DNA from: Brevibacillus_F sp035644815
GTDB lineage: Bacteria; Bacillota; Bacilli; Brevibacillales; Brevibacillaceae
DNA: 64,000 nucleotides
Direction of reading: 5' to 3'
NCBI GenBank assembly: GCA_035644815.1
Contig: DASQNU010000118.1
Coordinates: 20,936 to 84,935, forward strand
Shown here one piece after another: positions 52,707 through 61,545 of the stretch; the stretch's first letter is position 1; each line of letters starts with the position of its first letter. The notes under the pieces were generated by a model that saw only the letters and a list, made by a program, of their open reading frames with translations, searched no databases and had not been told where the DNA came from. Position numbers and translations under genes: made by a program.

Positions 52707-54827
52707 ATGGAGCAACAATTCCGTACCTTTGAATTTGATTTAGCCGGCCGGAAGTTGACGCTAGAGTTTGGGAAAATGGCCAAACAAGCGCAGGGCTCGG
52801 TTCTGGTGCGTTACGGCGATTCTGCGGTACTATCTGCGGTGACGGTGTCGAAAGAACCCAAAGCATTGGATTTTTTCCCACTTACCGTTAACTATGAGGA
52901 ACGTTTGTACGCTGTTGGTAAAATTCCCGGAGGATTCATCAAGCGTGAAGGACGCCCGAGCGAGAAAGCGATTCTTGCCAGCCGTCTGATCGATCGCCCG
53001 ATTCGTCCCCTGTTTCCAGAAGGTTTTCGCAATGACGTGCAAGTGGTGAATACCGTTCTTTCCGTGGACCAGGATTGCTCCACTGAAATTGCAGCGATGA
53101 TCGGTACTTCTGCAGCATTGTGCACCTCGGAAATTCCATTTGACGGACCGATTGCAGGTGTGATCGTGGGCCGCGTTGATGGAAAGCTCGTGATTAACCC
53201 TACTGTAGCGGAGATGGAGCGCAGCGATATTCATCTCGTTGTGGCAGGTACCCATAAAGCCATAAACATGGTGGAAGCGGGCGCAAACGAAGTGCCGGAA
53301 GAAGTGATGCTGGAAGCGATCATGTATGGACACAGCGTCATCCAACAAATCGTTGAATTCCAAAATAAAATTGTCGCTGAAATCGGCAAGCCGAAGATGG
53401 AAGTGATTCTTCATCAAGTTGATGAAGAGATCAATCAAGCCGTTCGCGCTTTTGCCGATGCGAAGCTGCGTGAAGCCGTCCGCATCGAGGAGAAGCAAGC
53501 TCGTGCTGATGCCATTGATGCGGTGAAAGCAGAAACACAGGCGCATTTTGCGGAGATTTATCCAGAGCAGGAAGCCGTCATTGGTGAAGTGCTTTATAAC
53601 ATGGTAAAAGAAGAAGTTCGTCGTTTGATCACCCACGAAAAAGTGCGCCCGGATGGACGAGCTCTGAATGAGATCCGCCCGATCTCCTCAGAAGTATCTC
53701 TGCTGACGCGTACGCATGGCTCAGGCCTGTTTACCCGTGGACAAACCCAGGCGCTTAGCGTGTGTACACTCGGACCGCTCGGCGATGTGCAAATCCTCGA
53801 CGGGTTGGGGCTGGAAGAATCCAAGCGCTTTATGCATCACTACAATTTCCCGCCTTACAGTGTCGGAGAAGCACGTCCGCTGCGTCCTCCTGGCAGACGT
53901 GAAATTGGACACGGTGCATTGGGTGAGCGTGCAATCGAACCGATTATTCCTTCTGAGACCGAATTCCCTTATACGATTCGACTGGTATCAGAGGTGATTG
54001 AGTCGAACGGTTCTACCTCGCAAGCTTCCATTTGCGCAAGCGTCCTGGCTTTGATGGATGCTGGTGTACCGATTAAAGCACCTGTTGCCGGTATTGCCAT
54101 GGGTCTGATCATGAGTGAGGATGAGCAAAACTTCTCTATTTTGACGGATATTCAGGGAATGGAAGACCACCTTGGGGACATGGACTTTAAAGTGGCTGGT
54201 ACCGCAAAAGGGGTAACTGCCTTGCAAATGGATATTAAAATCGCGGGAATTAACCGGGAGATCTTGGAGCAAGCATTGACCCAAGCGAAAGAAGGACGTA
54301 TCTTCATCCTGGAGCGTATGCTGGAAGCAATTGCCGAACCGCGTAAAGAGCTTTCGCCATATGCGCCGAAGATCATGACCATGACGATTAATCCGGACAA
54401 GATCCGTGATGTCATCGGGCCACAAGGTCGTATCATCAATAAAATCATTGAAGAAACCGGCGTGAAAATCGATATTGAACAAGATGGACGCGTCTTCATC
54501 GCTTCAGTGAATCATGAGGCGAATCTGCGAGCGAAACAAATCATTGAAGATTTGGTGCGTGAAGTGGCTGTCGGTCAGACATATCTGGGTACCGTGAAGC
54601 GCATTGAGAAGTATGGTGCTTTCATTGAACTGTTCGCAGGGAAAGAAGGTCTTTGCCATATCTCTCAACTGGCGGAAGAACGGGTCGCTAAGACAGAGGA
54701 TGTCGTATCGGTTGGCGACAAGATCATGGTAAAAGTAACGGAAATTGATGATCAAGGTCGCGTCAATCTCTCCCGCAAGGCTGTATTGAAAGAGCAGCAA
54801 GCCGCGGCTCAAACTCCGCAAGCGTAG
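52707..54827 (+). CDS. pnp: Polyribonucleotide nucleotidyltransferase (PNPase)
   Basis: PNPase (706 aa) is the phosphorolytic 3'-5' exoribonuclease of the RNA degradosome. Two RNase PH domains (1-~215 and ~320-545, with FTRGQTQALS and YNFPPYSVGE) flank a helical domain. KH (about 555-615, IRDVIGPQGRIINKII) and S1 (about 620-690) follow. ATG 52707 has an AAAGGAGGACAG SD. The frame is open back to 52668, but that part carries no SD. The terminator of rpsO separates the two genes, so pnp probably has its own promoter, which I could not identify. Confidence 0.98.
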   Translation: MEQQFRTFEFDLAGRKLTLEFGKMAKQAQGSVLVRYGDSAVLSAVTVSKEPKALDFFPLTVNYEERLYAVGKIPGGFIKREGRPSEKAILASRLIDRPIRPLFPEGFRNDVQVVNTVLSVDQDCSTEIAAMIGTSAALCTSEIPFDGPIAGVIVGRVDGKLVINPTVAEMERSDIHLVVAGTHKAINMVEAGANEVPEEVMLEAIMYGHSVIQQIVEFQNKIVAEIGKPKMEVILHQVDEEINQAVRAFADAKLREAVRIEEKQARADAIDAVKAETQAHFAEIYPEQEAVIGEVLYNMVKEEVRRLITHEKVRPDGRALNEIRPISSEVSLLTRTHGSGLFTRGQTQALSVCTLGPLGDVQILDGLGLEESKRFMHHYNFPPYSVGEARPLRPPGRREIGHGALGERAIEPIIPSETEFPYTIRLVSEVIESNGSTSQASICASVLALMDAGVPIKAPVAGIAMGLIMSEDEQNFSILTDIQGMEDHLGDMDFKVAGTAKGVTALQMDIKIAGINREILEQALTQAKEGRIFILERMLEAIAEPRKELSPYAPKIMTMTINPDKIRDVIGPQGRIINKIIEETGVKIDIEQDGRVFIASVNHEANLRAKQIIEDLVREVAVGQTYLGTVKRIEKYGAFIELFAGKEGLCHISQLAEERVAKTEDVVSVGDKIMVKVTEIDDQGRVNLSRKAVLKEQQAAAQTPQA

Positions 54828-54844
54828 CATAGACAACGTAGTAG

Positions 54845-54889
54845 AAAAGCTTCGTATCTCTCGAGATCGAAAGCTTTTTTTCTTTTTTT
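54845..54889 (+). terminator. Intrinsic terminator after pnp
   Basis: AAAAGCTTCG pairs with CGAAAGCTTTT (one bulged A), with an inner ATCTC/GAGAT arm, followed by long T-runs. Confidence 0.88.
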
Positions 54890-54993
54890 GAGTGGAAAAA
54901 ACGAACAACTTGTACTTCTAGCATATCGAACCCCCACATACATTGGACAAAGAGGAAGGATTCGTAGAGTACGTGAGGGGAATGTGATGTAGG

Positions 54994-55986
54994 ATGAAAA
55001 AGGACCTCGGAAAGCTGGTTGTGATAAGTGCTTGCTGGGGGGCAATTTTATTAGGAATAGTCAATTCACAGCCCATCGATCAATATATCAGCAAGGTGAA
55101 AGAACGGATATTTACGGAGAAGGAAATGTCCCTCCCCGTCCATCAGAATGAAGATGCGTGGCGTCTGCAAATCGAAGAATGGAAAAGAGAGAAGGACCAG
55201 CCGCCCATAAATGCACGAATCGACAAGATCTGGAAATCAGTTGTGCCAGGTTACTATGGGAGAGAAGTCGATGTCGATGCGTCATTGCAAGCGATGAAGG
55301 ATGCGGAAGAGATCAATCCACAAAAATTGGTATTCAGGGAAGTCCCACCAGATATCTCGATGGAAAAATTGGGCGTGTATCCGATTTATCGGGGAAATGA
55401 ACAGAAACCCGCTATCTCGTTTATGGTCAACGTGGCATGGGGCAATGAACATCTAGACCGTATTTTGAATACGCTGGACCACCACCAAATAAAAACCACC
55501 TTCTTTTTGGATGGATCATGGGTGAAAAAATATCCGGAGTTAGCAAAGAAAATAGCTGAACGTGGACACGAGATAGGCAATCATGCGTATTCCCATCCGG
55601 ATATGAGCAAACTTTCAGCAGAGCGTATTCGTCAGGAAATTGGCAAGACGCAAGCGGTTATAAAACAAGCAACCGGGATTACCCCTCGGCTCTTTGCGCC
55701 TCCATCAGGAGCGTTTCAGGACAGCGTCGTCAAAATCGCGAAGCAAGAATTTCACATGCAAACCATTCTCTGGACTGCGGATACAGTCGATTGGCGAAAA
55801 CCTTCCCTGGAACAGATGTTGTCCAGAGTAGGGGGGAAGTTGGGTAACGGCGTTCTTGTACTGATGCACCCTACCCAAGTGTCGGCGGAAGGATTGGAGT
55901 CGTTGATCAAAATGGCGAAACAAAAAGGGTTGACTCCAACTACCGTTTCAGAAGTGATTGCCGAAAACAGATTGCCGACACCTTGA
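54994..55986 (+). CDS. ylxY: YlxY-like polysaccharide deacetylase-family protein
   Basis: This is a 330-aa NodB-fold protein with an N-terminal membrane anchor or signal (about 8-26). The NodB domain runs from about 145 to 325. The His pair of motif 2 (GNHAYSHPD) and motif 3 (FAPPSGAF) are present, but motif 1, normally TFDDG, reads MVNVAWG. The metal-binding and catalytic Asp pair is therefore missing, which argues against normal deacetylase activity. In B. subtilis ylxY also lies between pnp and mlpA. An SD (GAGGGGAATG) is rather far from the ATG. Confidence 0.88.
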   Translation: MKKDLGKLVVISACWGAILLGIVNSQPIDQYISKVKERIFTEKEMSLPVHQNEDAWRLQIEEWKREKDQPPINARIDKIWKSVVPGYYGREVDVDASLQAMKDAEEINPQKLVFREVPPDISMEKLGVYPIYRGNEQKPAISFMVNVAWGNEHLDRILNTLDHHQIKTTFFLDGSWVKKYPELAKKIAERGHEIGNHAYSHPDMSKLSAERIRQEIGKTQAVIKQATGITPRLFAPPSGAFQDSVVKIAKQEFHMQTILWTADTVDWRKPSLEQMLSRVGGKLGNGVLVLMHPTQVSAEGLESLIKMAKQKGLTPTTVSEVIAENRLPTP

Positions 55987-55999
55987 AGCCCTCCTTATG

Positions 56000-56028
56000 T
56001 TGTGGGAAAAAAGGAATTTTGTTATAGT
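56000..56028 (+). promoter_or_regulatory. Candidate sigma-A promoter for mlpA
   Basis: TTGTGG (56000-56005), a 17-nt spacer and TATAGT (56023-56028) with a TGT extension. The start would be near 56035, about 75 nt before the gene. Confidence 0.5.
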
Positions 56029-56110
56029 TGACATGTTCGGCCTTTGTCGAAAAAGAGAGCAGATTAAATGATGCGAGCGTATTGTGCGAACATTCCAAAG
56101 GAGGATGTAT

Positions 56111-57370
56111 GTGATTCAACGATATAGTTGTGAAAACGGTCTGCGTATCGTGACGGAAAAAATTCCTTCCGTTCGTTCTGTTGCCCTGGGCATTTGGGTG
56201 GGGACCGGTTCAAAATATGAAATGGAAGCAAATAACGGGATCTCACACTTCCTTGAACATATGTTTTTCAAAGGAACAAAAAGCCGTTCGGCAAAGGAAA
56301 TTGCGGAGACGTTTGATGAAATCGGCGGCAATGTAAACGCTTTTACGTCAAAAGAGTATACCTGCTATTACGCGCGTGTGCTTGATCAGCATGCGCCAAT
56401 TGCACTTGACGTGTTGGCTGACATGTTCTTTGAATCGGTATTTGATACAGAGGAAATTGAAAAGGAAAAAAATGTGGTCATCGAAGAGATTAGCATGTAC
56501 GAGGACACCCCAGATGATCTGGTGCATGATCTGATCTCACGAGCTTCCTTTGCTGATCATCCATTAGGCTACTCGATTTTAGGGACAGAGGAAGTTCTGC
56601 GCAGTTTGACGCGCAACGACTTGGTAAACTATATCGAGAAACGCTATTTGCCGGAGAATACCGTCATTACGGTAGCGGGCAATTTTGATGATTCTCTGAT
56701 TGATGCCATAAAACAGCGTTTCTCTGCGTTAACAAGAGGAGCACATCCGGTCGAGATTCTAAAACCCGATTTTGTAGCGAATACGATTGCTCAGCATAAA
56801 TCAACCGAGCAAGCGCATTTTTGCATGTCTTTGCCTGGTTATCAGGTGGGACATGAGGACATTTATTCACTCATCCTGCTGAACAATATTCTAGGCGGCA
56901 GCATGAGTTCGCGCCTGTTCCAGGAGATTCGTGAAGAGAGAGGTCTGGCCTATTCCGTTTACTCTTACCATTCCGCTTATAAAGAAACTGGCACCTATAC
57001 CATCTATACCGGAACCGCACCGGAGCATGTGGGGCAAGTGTTTGACATCGTCACGAATATCCTCCATGATGTTGCGGAACATGGAATTACTCCAAAAGAA
57101 TTGAATAAAGGAAAAGAGCAATTGAAGGGAAGTCTCATGCTCAGTCTGGAAAGTACCAACAGCAGAATGAGCCGTCTAGGCAAGAATGAATTATTACTGG
57201 GCCGTCATTTTAGCTTAGATGAAATCATTGCGAAAATCGATCGCGTTGATCACGATTCGGTATTAGCGGTAGCTCGAGAGCTGTTCCGCTCCAAGCTTGC
57301 CATGGCGATGGTTAGCCCGCTGGACGGTTTTCCGCAAAATGTGTCCAGTGATATTTTGGTAAAACCGTAA
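56111..57370 (+). CDS. mlpA: M16 family zinc peptidase MlpA/YmxG
   Basis: This is a 419-aa pitrilysin/processing-peptidase-like protein. The inverted zinc motif is in HFLEHMFFKGT, with the downstream Glu helix EKNVVIEEISMYEDTPDD. A second M16 domain fills the C-terminal half, with REERGLAYSVYSYHSAY. GTG 56111, 6 nt after AAAGGAGG, gives the MIQRYSCENGLRIV start that matches relatives; ATG 56105 abuts the SD. B. subtilis has the same gene between ylxY and ymxH. A terminator follows. Confidence 0.93.
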   Translation: MIQRYSCENGLRIVTEKIPSVRSVALGIWVGTGSKYEMEANNGISHFLEHMFFKGTKSRSAKEIAETFDEIGGNVNAFTSKEYTCYYARVLDQHAPIALDVLADMFFESVFDTEEIEKEKNVVIEEISMYEDTPDDLVHDLISRASFADHPLGYSILGTEEVLRSLTRNDLVNYIEKRYLPENTVITVAGNFDDSLIDAIKQRFSALTRGAHPVEILKPDFVANTIAQHKSTEQAHFCMSLPGYQVGHEDIYSLILLNNILGGSMSSRLFQEIREERGLAYSVYSYHSAYKETGTYTIYTGTAPEHVGQVFDIVTNILHDVAEHGITPKELNKGKEQLKGSLMLSLESTNSRMSRLGKNELLLGRHFSLDEIIAKIDRVDHDSVLAVARELFRSKLAMAMVSPLDGFPQNVSSDILVKP

Positions 57371-57392
57371 AGAGAATAGCATCTCTATGAGG

Positions 57393-57417
57393 AAAGAGGG
57401 ATATTCCCTCTTTTTTT
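57393..57417 (+). terminator. Intrinsic terminator after mlpA
   Basis: AAAGAGGGA and TCCCTCTTT form a perfect 9-bp stem around TAT, followed by a run of T residues. Confidence 0.9.
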
Positions 57418-57502
57418 ATTTTGATTACATTTTGTTTCACTTTCTTCTATATAGGGTATTAAGACATTTGAGTGTACAAAACAGACTGAGAGGGAGAAAA
57501 TA

Positions 57503-59503
57503 ATGAAGATAAGAGCACTTCATACGAAGCTGATTCTATTTGTAACGATCCTGTTATTAGCCTCCTTTTCGCTGACCTCGTTCGTCTTCTTTCAACAGAT
57601 GGGGCAAGTGATAAAGGAAGATATTGAAACAAGCACAGGAAACGAGCTTTCTAGCACTTCCAGCTATATCACAACGTATCTGGATTCATTCGCGAGAGGA
57701 GCAGAGCTGTGGTCGATTCATTCTGATGCTTACCTCCTTGAAAAAGAAGTGGACAAATGGACGTACCTGAAGCAATCGTTCCAGAATTATAAAAAGGTCA
57801 ATCCTGCGACTGAAGTCCTCTATGTGGGAACGACTTCTGGGGCCATGTTTTTGGAGCCAAAAACGGAGCTTCCTGCTGACTACGATCCCCGGAAGCGGGA
57901 TTGGTACAAAAAAGCGGTAGAAAATCCGGGGAAAACAGTATGGTCAGATCCATATGCAAGTGCGGATCAAAACAAATTTGTCATCACCGTAGCTACTACG
58001 ATTACGGATCCCTCAAGCAACAGCTTGGTAGGGGTGGTCGCTGCAGATATTACGTTAGACAAGATCGCAGATGAACTGACCAAAAGAAAAATCGAGCATG
58101 AAGGCAATGTAATCTTGTTGGATCCCAATGGAGTAGCGATGGTCCATCCAACCATGCAGCAAAAAAATGTGAAGGAAGAACTTCCTTACATTAAGCAGAT
58201 TTATGACAATAATGAAATGGAAGGGTCCATCGATTATGTAGAGGATGGTCTCGATAAGGTTATCATTTACAAAAAAATTGAAGGGTTGAACTGGATCATT
58301 GCTTATACGTTCAATAAAGACATACTCTTCCAAAAAATAAATGAAATGAGAAATATGATTCTCCTCGTTTTTGTCATCGCCATCGGTGTAGCTCTTGTAC
58401 TCACCTATATTGGTGCGAAACGAATCAGCAAACCGATCGTGACGTTGACAGCACTCATGGAGCGTGTATCAAAAGGAGATCTGACCGTTCAGGCGCAAGC
58501 CAGCGGGCATGATGAGATTGCTCGACTTTCCTTGTATTTCAACCAGATGATGGGCGAAATGAGAAATCTGATTGAACGGATTGTGCTGGCTGCTTCCGAT
58601 GTCTCTGCTTTTTCTACGCAGCTAACACGCTCAGCCCAGCAGACTGCAAGCGTATCTGAAGAGGTAGCGCGGACGATTGAGCAGGTAGCAGAAGGAACCG
58701 TTTCTCAGGCAGTTCAAGCGGAAAAAGGGAATGAAATGATGAACGATCTGGCTGACACGATTGTCAATCTGGTCACGGCCAGCAACCGGATGACAGAGAT
58801 GGGAAATACGGCAGCAAAAGCGAATCAGCAAGGGTTGTCTCAAGTGAGCAACTTGCAACAACGTGCCAATGAGAACAAGCAAGTGATGGAAACCATTGAA
58901 ACGGTTATTCATTCACTGAATGAACGTGCAAAGGAAATTGATGTGATTATTAATGTCATTACGGAGATTTCCAATCAAACAAGCTTGTTATCCTTGAATG
59001 CTGCAATTGAAGCAGCCAGAGCTGGTGAACATGGAAAAGGATTTGCGGTAGTGGCAAGTGAAGTGCAAAAGCTTGCTCAACAAACGAGCTTAGCAGCTGA
59101 AGATATTCGTAAACGAATTGAAACCATTCAGGCAGAGGCCGGAAGAGCGGCGAATGAAATGTCCACCAAAGGGCGTACGATTACTCAACTGCAATACGAG
59201 TCGGTGGCGGATGCTGAGAACGCGTTCCGCGACATAGCGGATGCGATTGATCAGATCGTAGTACAAATGGAAACATTTACGAAAGAAACCACGGAAATGA
59301 CACGTTCGAAAGATACCGCGGTATTGGCCATCCAGGAAATATCTGCGGTGTCAGAGCAAGCAGCTGCAGCGGCGCAAGAAGTGACGGCTTCTACGCAAGA
59401 GCAAATCGCGGCATTAAAAGGCGTACAGGAAGCGGCAGAACAGCTTACGGTGCTCTCGAACAAGCTGCAGACGACAACTACACAATTTCGTTTGCATGAA
59501 TAA
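57503..59503 (+). CDS. Methyl-accepting chemotaxis protein (dCache receptor)
   Basis: This is a 666-aa transmembrane chemoreceptor. The first helix is at about 9-30. An extracellular dCache-type sensor domain spans about 40-275 (contains YDPRKRDWYKKAVENPGKTVWSDPY, in parts DPRKRDWYKKA and VWSDPYA). The second helix is at about 285-305, then HAMP (about 305-360) and the signalling domain. The conserved hairpin tip is near EISNQTSLLSLNAAIEAARAGE. The ligand cannot be predicted. The gene is flanked by terminators on both sides and interrupts the usual mlpA-ymxH order. I found no convincing SigD promoter. Confidence 0.95.
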   Translation: MKIRALHTKLILFVTILLLASFSLTSFVFFQQMGQVIKEDIETSTGNELSSTSSYITTYLDSFARGAELWSIHSDAYLLEKEVDKWTYLKQSFQNYKKVNPATEVLYVGTTSGAMFLEPKTELPADYDPRKRDWYKKAVENPGKTVWSDPYASADQNKFVITVATTITDPSSNSLVGVVAADITLDKIADELTKRKIEHEGNVILLDPNGVAMVHPTMQQKNVKEELPYIKQIYDNNEMEGSIDYVEDGLDKVIIYKKIEGLNWIIAYTFNKDILFQKINEMRNMILLVFVIAIGVALVLTYIGAKRISKPIVTLTALMERVSKGDLTVQAQASGHDEIARLSLYFNQMMGEMRNLIERIVLAASDVSAFSTQLTRSAQQTASVSEEVARTIEQVAEGTVSQAVQAEKGNEMMNDLADTIVNLVTASNRMTEMGNTAAKANQQGLSQVSNLQQRANENKQVMETIETVIHSLNERAKEIDVIINVITEISNQTSLLSLNAAIEAARAGEHGKGFAVVASEVQKLAQQTSLAAEDIRKRIETIQAEAGRAANEMSTKGRTITQLQYESVADAENAFRDIADAIDQIVVQMETFTKETTEMTRSKDTAVLAIQEISAVSEQAAAAAQEVTASTQEQIAALKGVQEAAEQLTVLSNKLQTTTTQFRLHE

Positions 59504-59514
59504 GGACATACAGC

Positions 59515-59542
59515 AAAAATCCGGCATAGGCCGGATTTTTTT
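59515..59542 (+). terminator. Intrinsic terminator after the chemoreceptor gene
   Basis: AAAAATCCGGC and GCCGGATTTTT form a perfect 11-bp stem with an ATAG loop, followed by more T residues. The symmetric A- and T-runs make it potentially active in both directions. Confidence 0.92.
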
Positions 59543-59594
59543 GCGTATAAGATAGCAAACCGGACATGATGTTCAGCAGAAGGGAGATGACTAT

Positions 59595-59855
59595 ATGCGA
59601 TTGAGTGAATTTAGCGGGAAAGAAATTATTGGATTGGATACAGGAGAAAAAATGGGGGTTATCGGTCACTCGGATCTGGAAATAAATACATCAACAGGAG
59701 AGATTACCGCCATCATTTTACCGGGAGCCACATTTTTCGGTTTTGGGAAACGAAAAGAAGATGTGGTCATTCCTTGGAATGCTATCGTCAAAATTGGGCC
59801 GGATATGATTATAGTGGGCAGCAGCAAGGATGGACAATACGTATCAGGGAAATAG
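59595..59855 (+). CDS. ymxH: YmxH/YlmC family PRC-barrel protein
   Basis: This is an 86-aa PRC-barrel-like protein of the YlmC/YmxH family (LSEFSGKEIIGLDTGEKMGVIG, then FGFGKRKEDVVIPWNAIVKIG). Members are common in spore-formers, and a role in sporulation has been suggested for some, but the function is not established. The SD is AGAAGGGAGATG. B. subtilis ymxH also lies upstream of spoVFA (dpaA). Confidence 0.9.
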   Translation: MRLSEFSGKEIIGLDTGEKMGVIGHSDLEINTSTGEITAIILPGATFFGFGKRKEDVVIPWNAIVKIGPDMIIVGSSKDGQYVSGK

Positions 59856-59919
59856 GGGGATCATTGTCACCTGACCATTCGATTGCGAATAGGATGGGGT
59901 AGATCGCAACGTTTTTTCC

Positions 59920-59947
59920 ACTCTTTCTATTTCCGAGCCATTCGATA
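59920..59947 (+). promoter_or_regulatory. Possible SigK-type promoter for dpaAB
   Basis: An AC at 59920-59921, a 17-nt gap and CATTCGATA (59939-59947) resemble the SigK pattern AC-N17-CATAnnnTA with one mismatch. dpaA is expressed from a SigK promoter in the mother cell of B. subtilis. The match is weak and could be chance. Confidence 0.35.
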
Positions 59948-60008
59948 GGAAAAAACCTTTTGCGTTTCACTACTTTTGCAGTAAAATGTGTGGAAAGGGG
60001 AACGCAGC

Positions 60009-60908
60009 ATGCTAACGGGTACACATGTTGCCTTCATCGGCGGTGATGCTCGCCAACTGGAAGTGATCAAGCGATGCATTCAGTTGGATGCTACAGTCAC
60101 GCTCATTGGTTTTGACAACTTGGAGAGTATCTTCACGGGGGCAACGAAAAAACCATTATCATGCGACGTGTTAAAAGACGTTGATGCACTCGTTCTACCC
60201 ATCGTAGGTACCGATGATCAAGGCTTTGTCGAGAGCATTTTTTGTTCAACCCCTCTGCAGTTTGTAGAGGAACATGCAGCTGCCTTGCCGCGCAATTGCG
60301 TGGTCTATACAGGAATGGCCAAACCATATTTGAAAACCCTTTTAGCCCAGAAGCAGCTTTCCTTGGTGGAGCTGTTGGATCGTGACGATGTAGCCATCTA
60401 CAACTCCATTCCGACTGTGGAAGGAGCGTTGATGGTAGCCATTCAAAATACGGATATCACGATTCATGGTTCCCAGGTGATTGTGCTTGGACTGGGACGG
60501 GTGGGTATGTCGTTGGCACGCAGCCTGCATTCGCTCGGAGCTCGCGTTCGAGTGGGAGCCCAACGTCCGGAACACATAGCTCGCATCTATGAAATGGGGA
60601 TTACTCCCTTTACGCTTGAAGAGTTGAAGCAGCAAGTAACCAATGCTGACATTATTTTTAACACGATTCCGCATCTTTTGTTAACAGCAGAAGTCATCGC
60701 ACAAATGCCCCAGTCTACACTTATCATTGATCTCGCCTCGAGACCAGGAGGAACAGATTTTCGCTTCGCGGAAAGAAGAGGCATCAAAGCCTTGCTTGCT
60801 CCTAGTCTCCCTGGAATTGTTGCTCCTAAAACAGCCGGACAGATTCTAGCAAACACACTGTCCCGTTTGATTGCGGAACAAATCAAGGACCGAGGTGAGA
60901 CATCATGA
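60009..60908 (+). CDS. dpaA: Dipicolinate synthase subunit A
   Basis: DpaA (299 aa; SpoVFA) with DpaB makes dipicolinic acid from dihydrodipicolinate in the mother cell, for loading into the spore core. The Rossmann NAD(P)-binding motif (VLGLGRVGMSLARSL) is near residue 160. The N-terminal half has HVAFIGGDARQLEVIKRC. ATG 60009 follows AAAGGGGAA; an upstream ATG at 59988 precedes that SD. It overlaps dpaB by 4 nt. Confidence 0.97.
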   Translation: MLTGTHVAFIGGDARQLEVIKRCIQLDATVTLIGFDNLESIFTGATKKPLSCDVLKDVDALVLPIVGTDDQGFVESIFCSTPLQFVEEHAAALPRNCVVYTGMAKPYLKTLLAQKQLSLVELLDRDDVAIYNSIPTVEGALMVAIQNTDITIHGSQVIVLGLGRVGMSLARSLHSLGARVRVGAQRPEHIARIYEMGITPFTLEELKQQVTNADIIFNTIPHLLLTAEVIAQMPQSTLIIDLASRPGGTDFRFAERRGIKALLAPSLPGIVAPKTAGQILANTLSRLIAEQIKDRGETS

Positions 60909-61501
60909 GTGACTTGCAAGGAAAAACCATTGGATGGGGATTAAGCGGCTCGCATTGTACCTTCGAAGAAACGATGCCGCAAATTCAGCGGGTAGTGGAT
61001 GCAGGTGCCCGGGTAATCCCCGTAGTGAGTCATACCGTTATGACGACTGATACCCGCTTTGGTACGTCGGCTAACTGGCAGCAGCAGCTGATCGACATCA
61101 CTGGTGAAAAAATCATTTCGACGATTCCCGAGGCAGAACCGCTTGGACCGTCCAAGCTGTTTGATGTGATGGTAATCGCTCCGTGCACCGGGAATACCAC
61201 CAGCCGTCTGGCAAATGCCATTACCGACAGTGCAGTGTTGATGGCAGCGAAAGCAACTATGCGTAATTTACATCCGATTGTGATCGCGATTTCAACCAAT
61301 GATGGCCTCGGTTTAAATTTCGCAAATGTTGCCAAACTGCTCAACACCAAAAATGTGTTCTTTGTTCCTTTCGGGCAGGATGCTCCAGAGAAGAAACCGA
61401 ATTCTTTGGTGGCCCGAATGGATTTGATCAAAGAAACTTGTGAAGCTGCTTTGGATGGCAAGCAATTGCAGCCATTGCTTATAGAAAGATTTTTGTACTA
61501 A
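60905..61501 (+). CDS. dpaB: Dipicolinate synthase subunit B
   Basis: DpaB (198 aa; SpoVFB) is a flavoprotein-fold partner of DpaA. The sequence shows GWGLSGSHCTFEETMPQ, IAPCTGNTTSRLANAITDS and FVPFGQDAPEKKPNSLVA, typical of the family. It is coupled to dpaA by an ATGA overlap. Its presence marks the organism as an endospore former. Confidence 0.97.
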   Translation: MSDLQGKTIGWGLSGSHCTFEETMPQIQRVVDAGARVIPVVSHTVMTTDTRFGTSANWQQQLIDITGEKIISTIPEAEPLGPSKLFDVMVIAPCTGNTTSRLANAITDSAVLMAAKATMRNLHPIVIAISTNDGLGLNFANVAKLLNTKNVFFVPFGQDAPEKKPNSLVARMDLIKETCEAALDGKQLQPLLIERFLY

Positions 61502-61545
61502 GCTTGATCACGCCAAAGAATATCCGGCTGTAACGAGGAGAAAGG

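Noticed and set aside
54937..54944. SigE-like -10 (CATACATT) upstream of ylxY
   Set aside because: No matching -35 element lies at the required distance; the GCATATC upstream is too close.
57418..57502. SigD or sigma-A promoter for the chemoreceptor gene
   Set aside because: No TAAA/GCCGATAT-like pair and no acceptable -35/-10 pair could be found, although a promoter must lie here.
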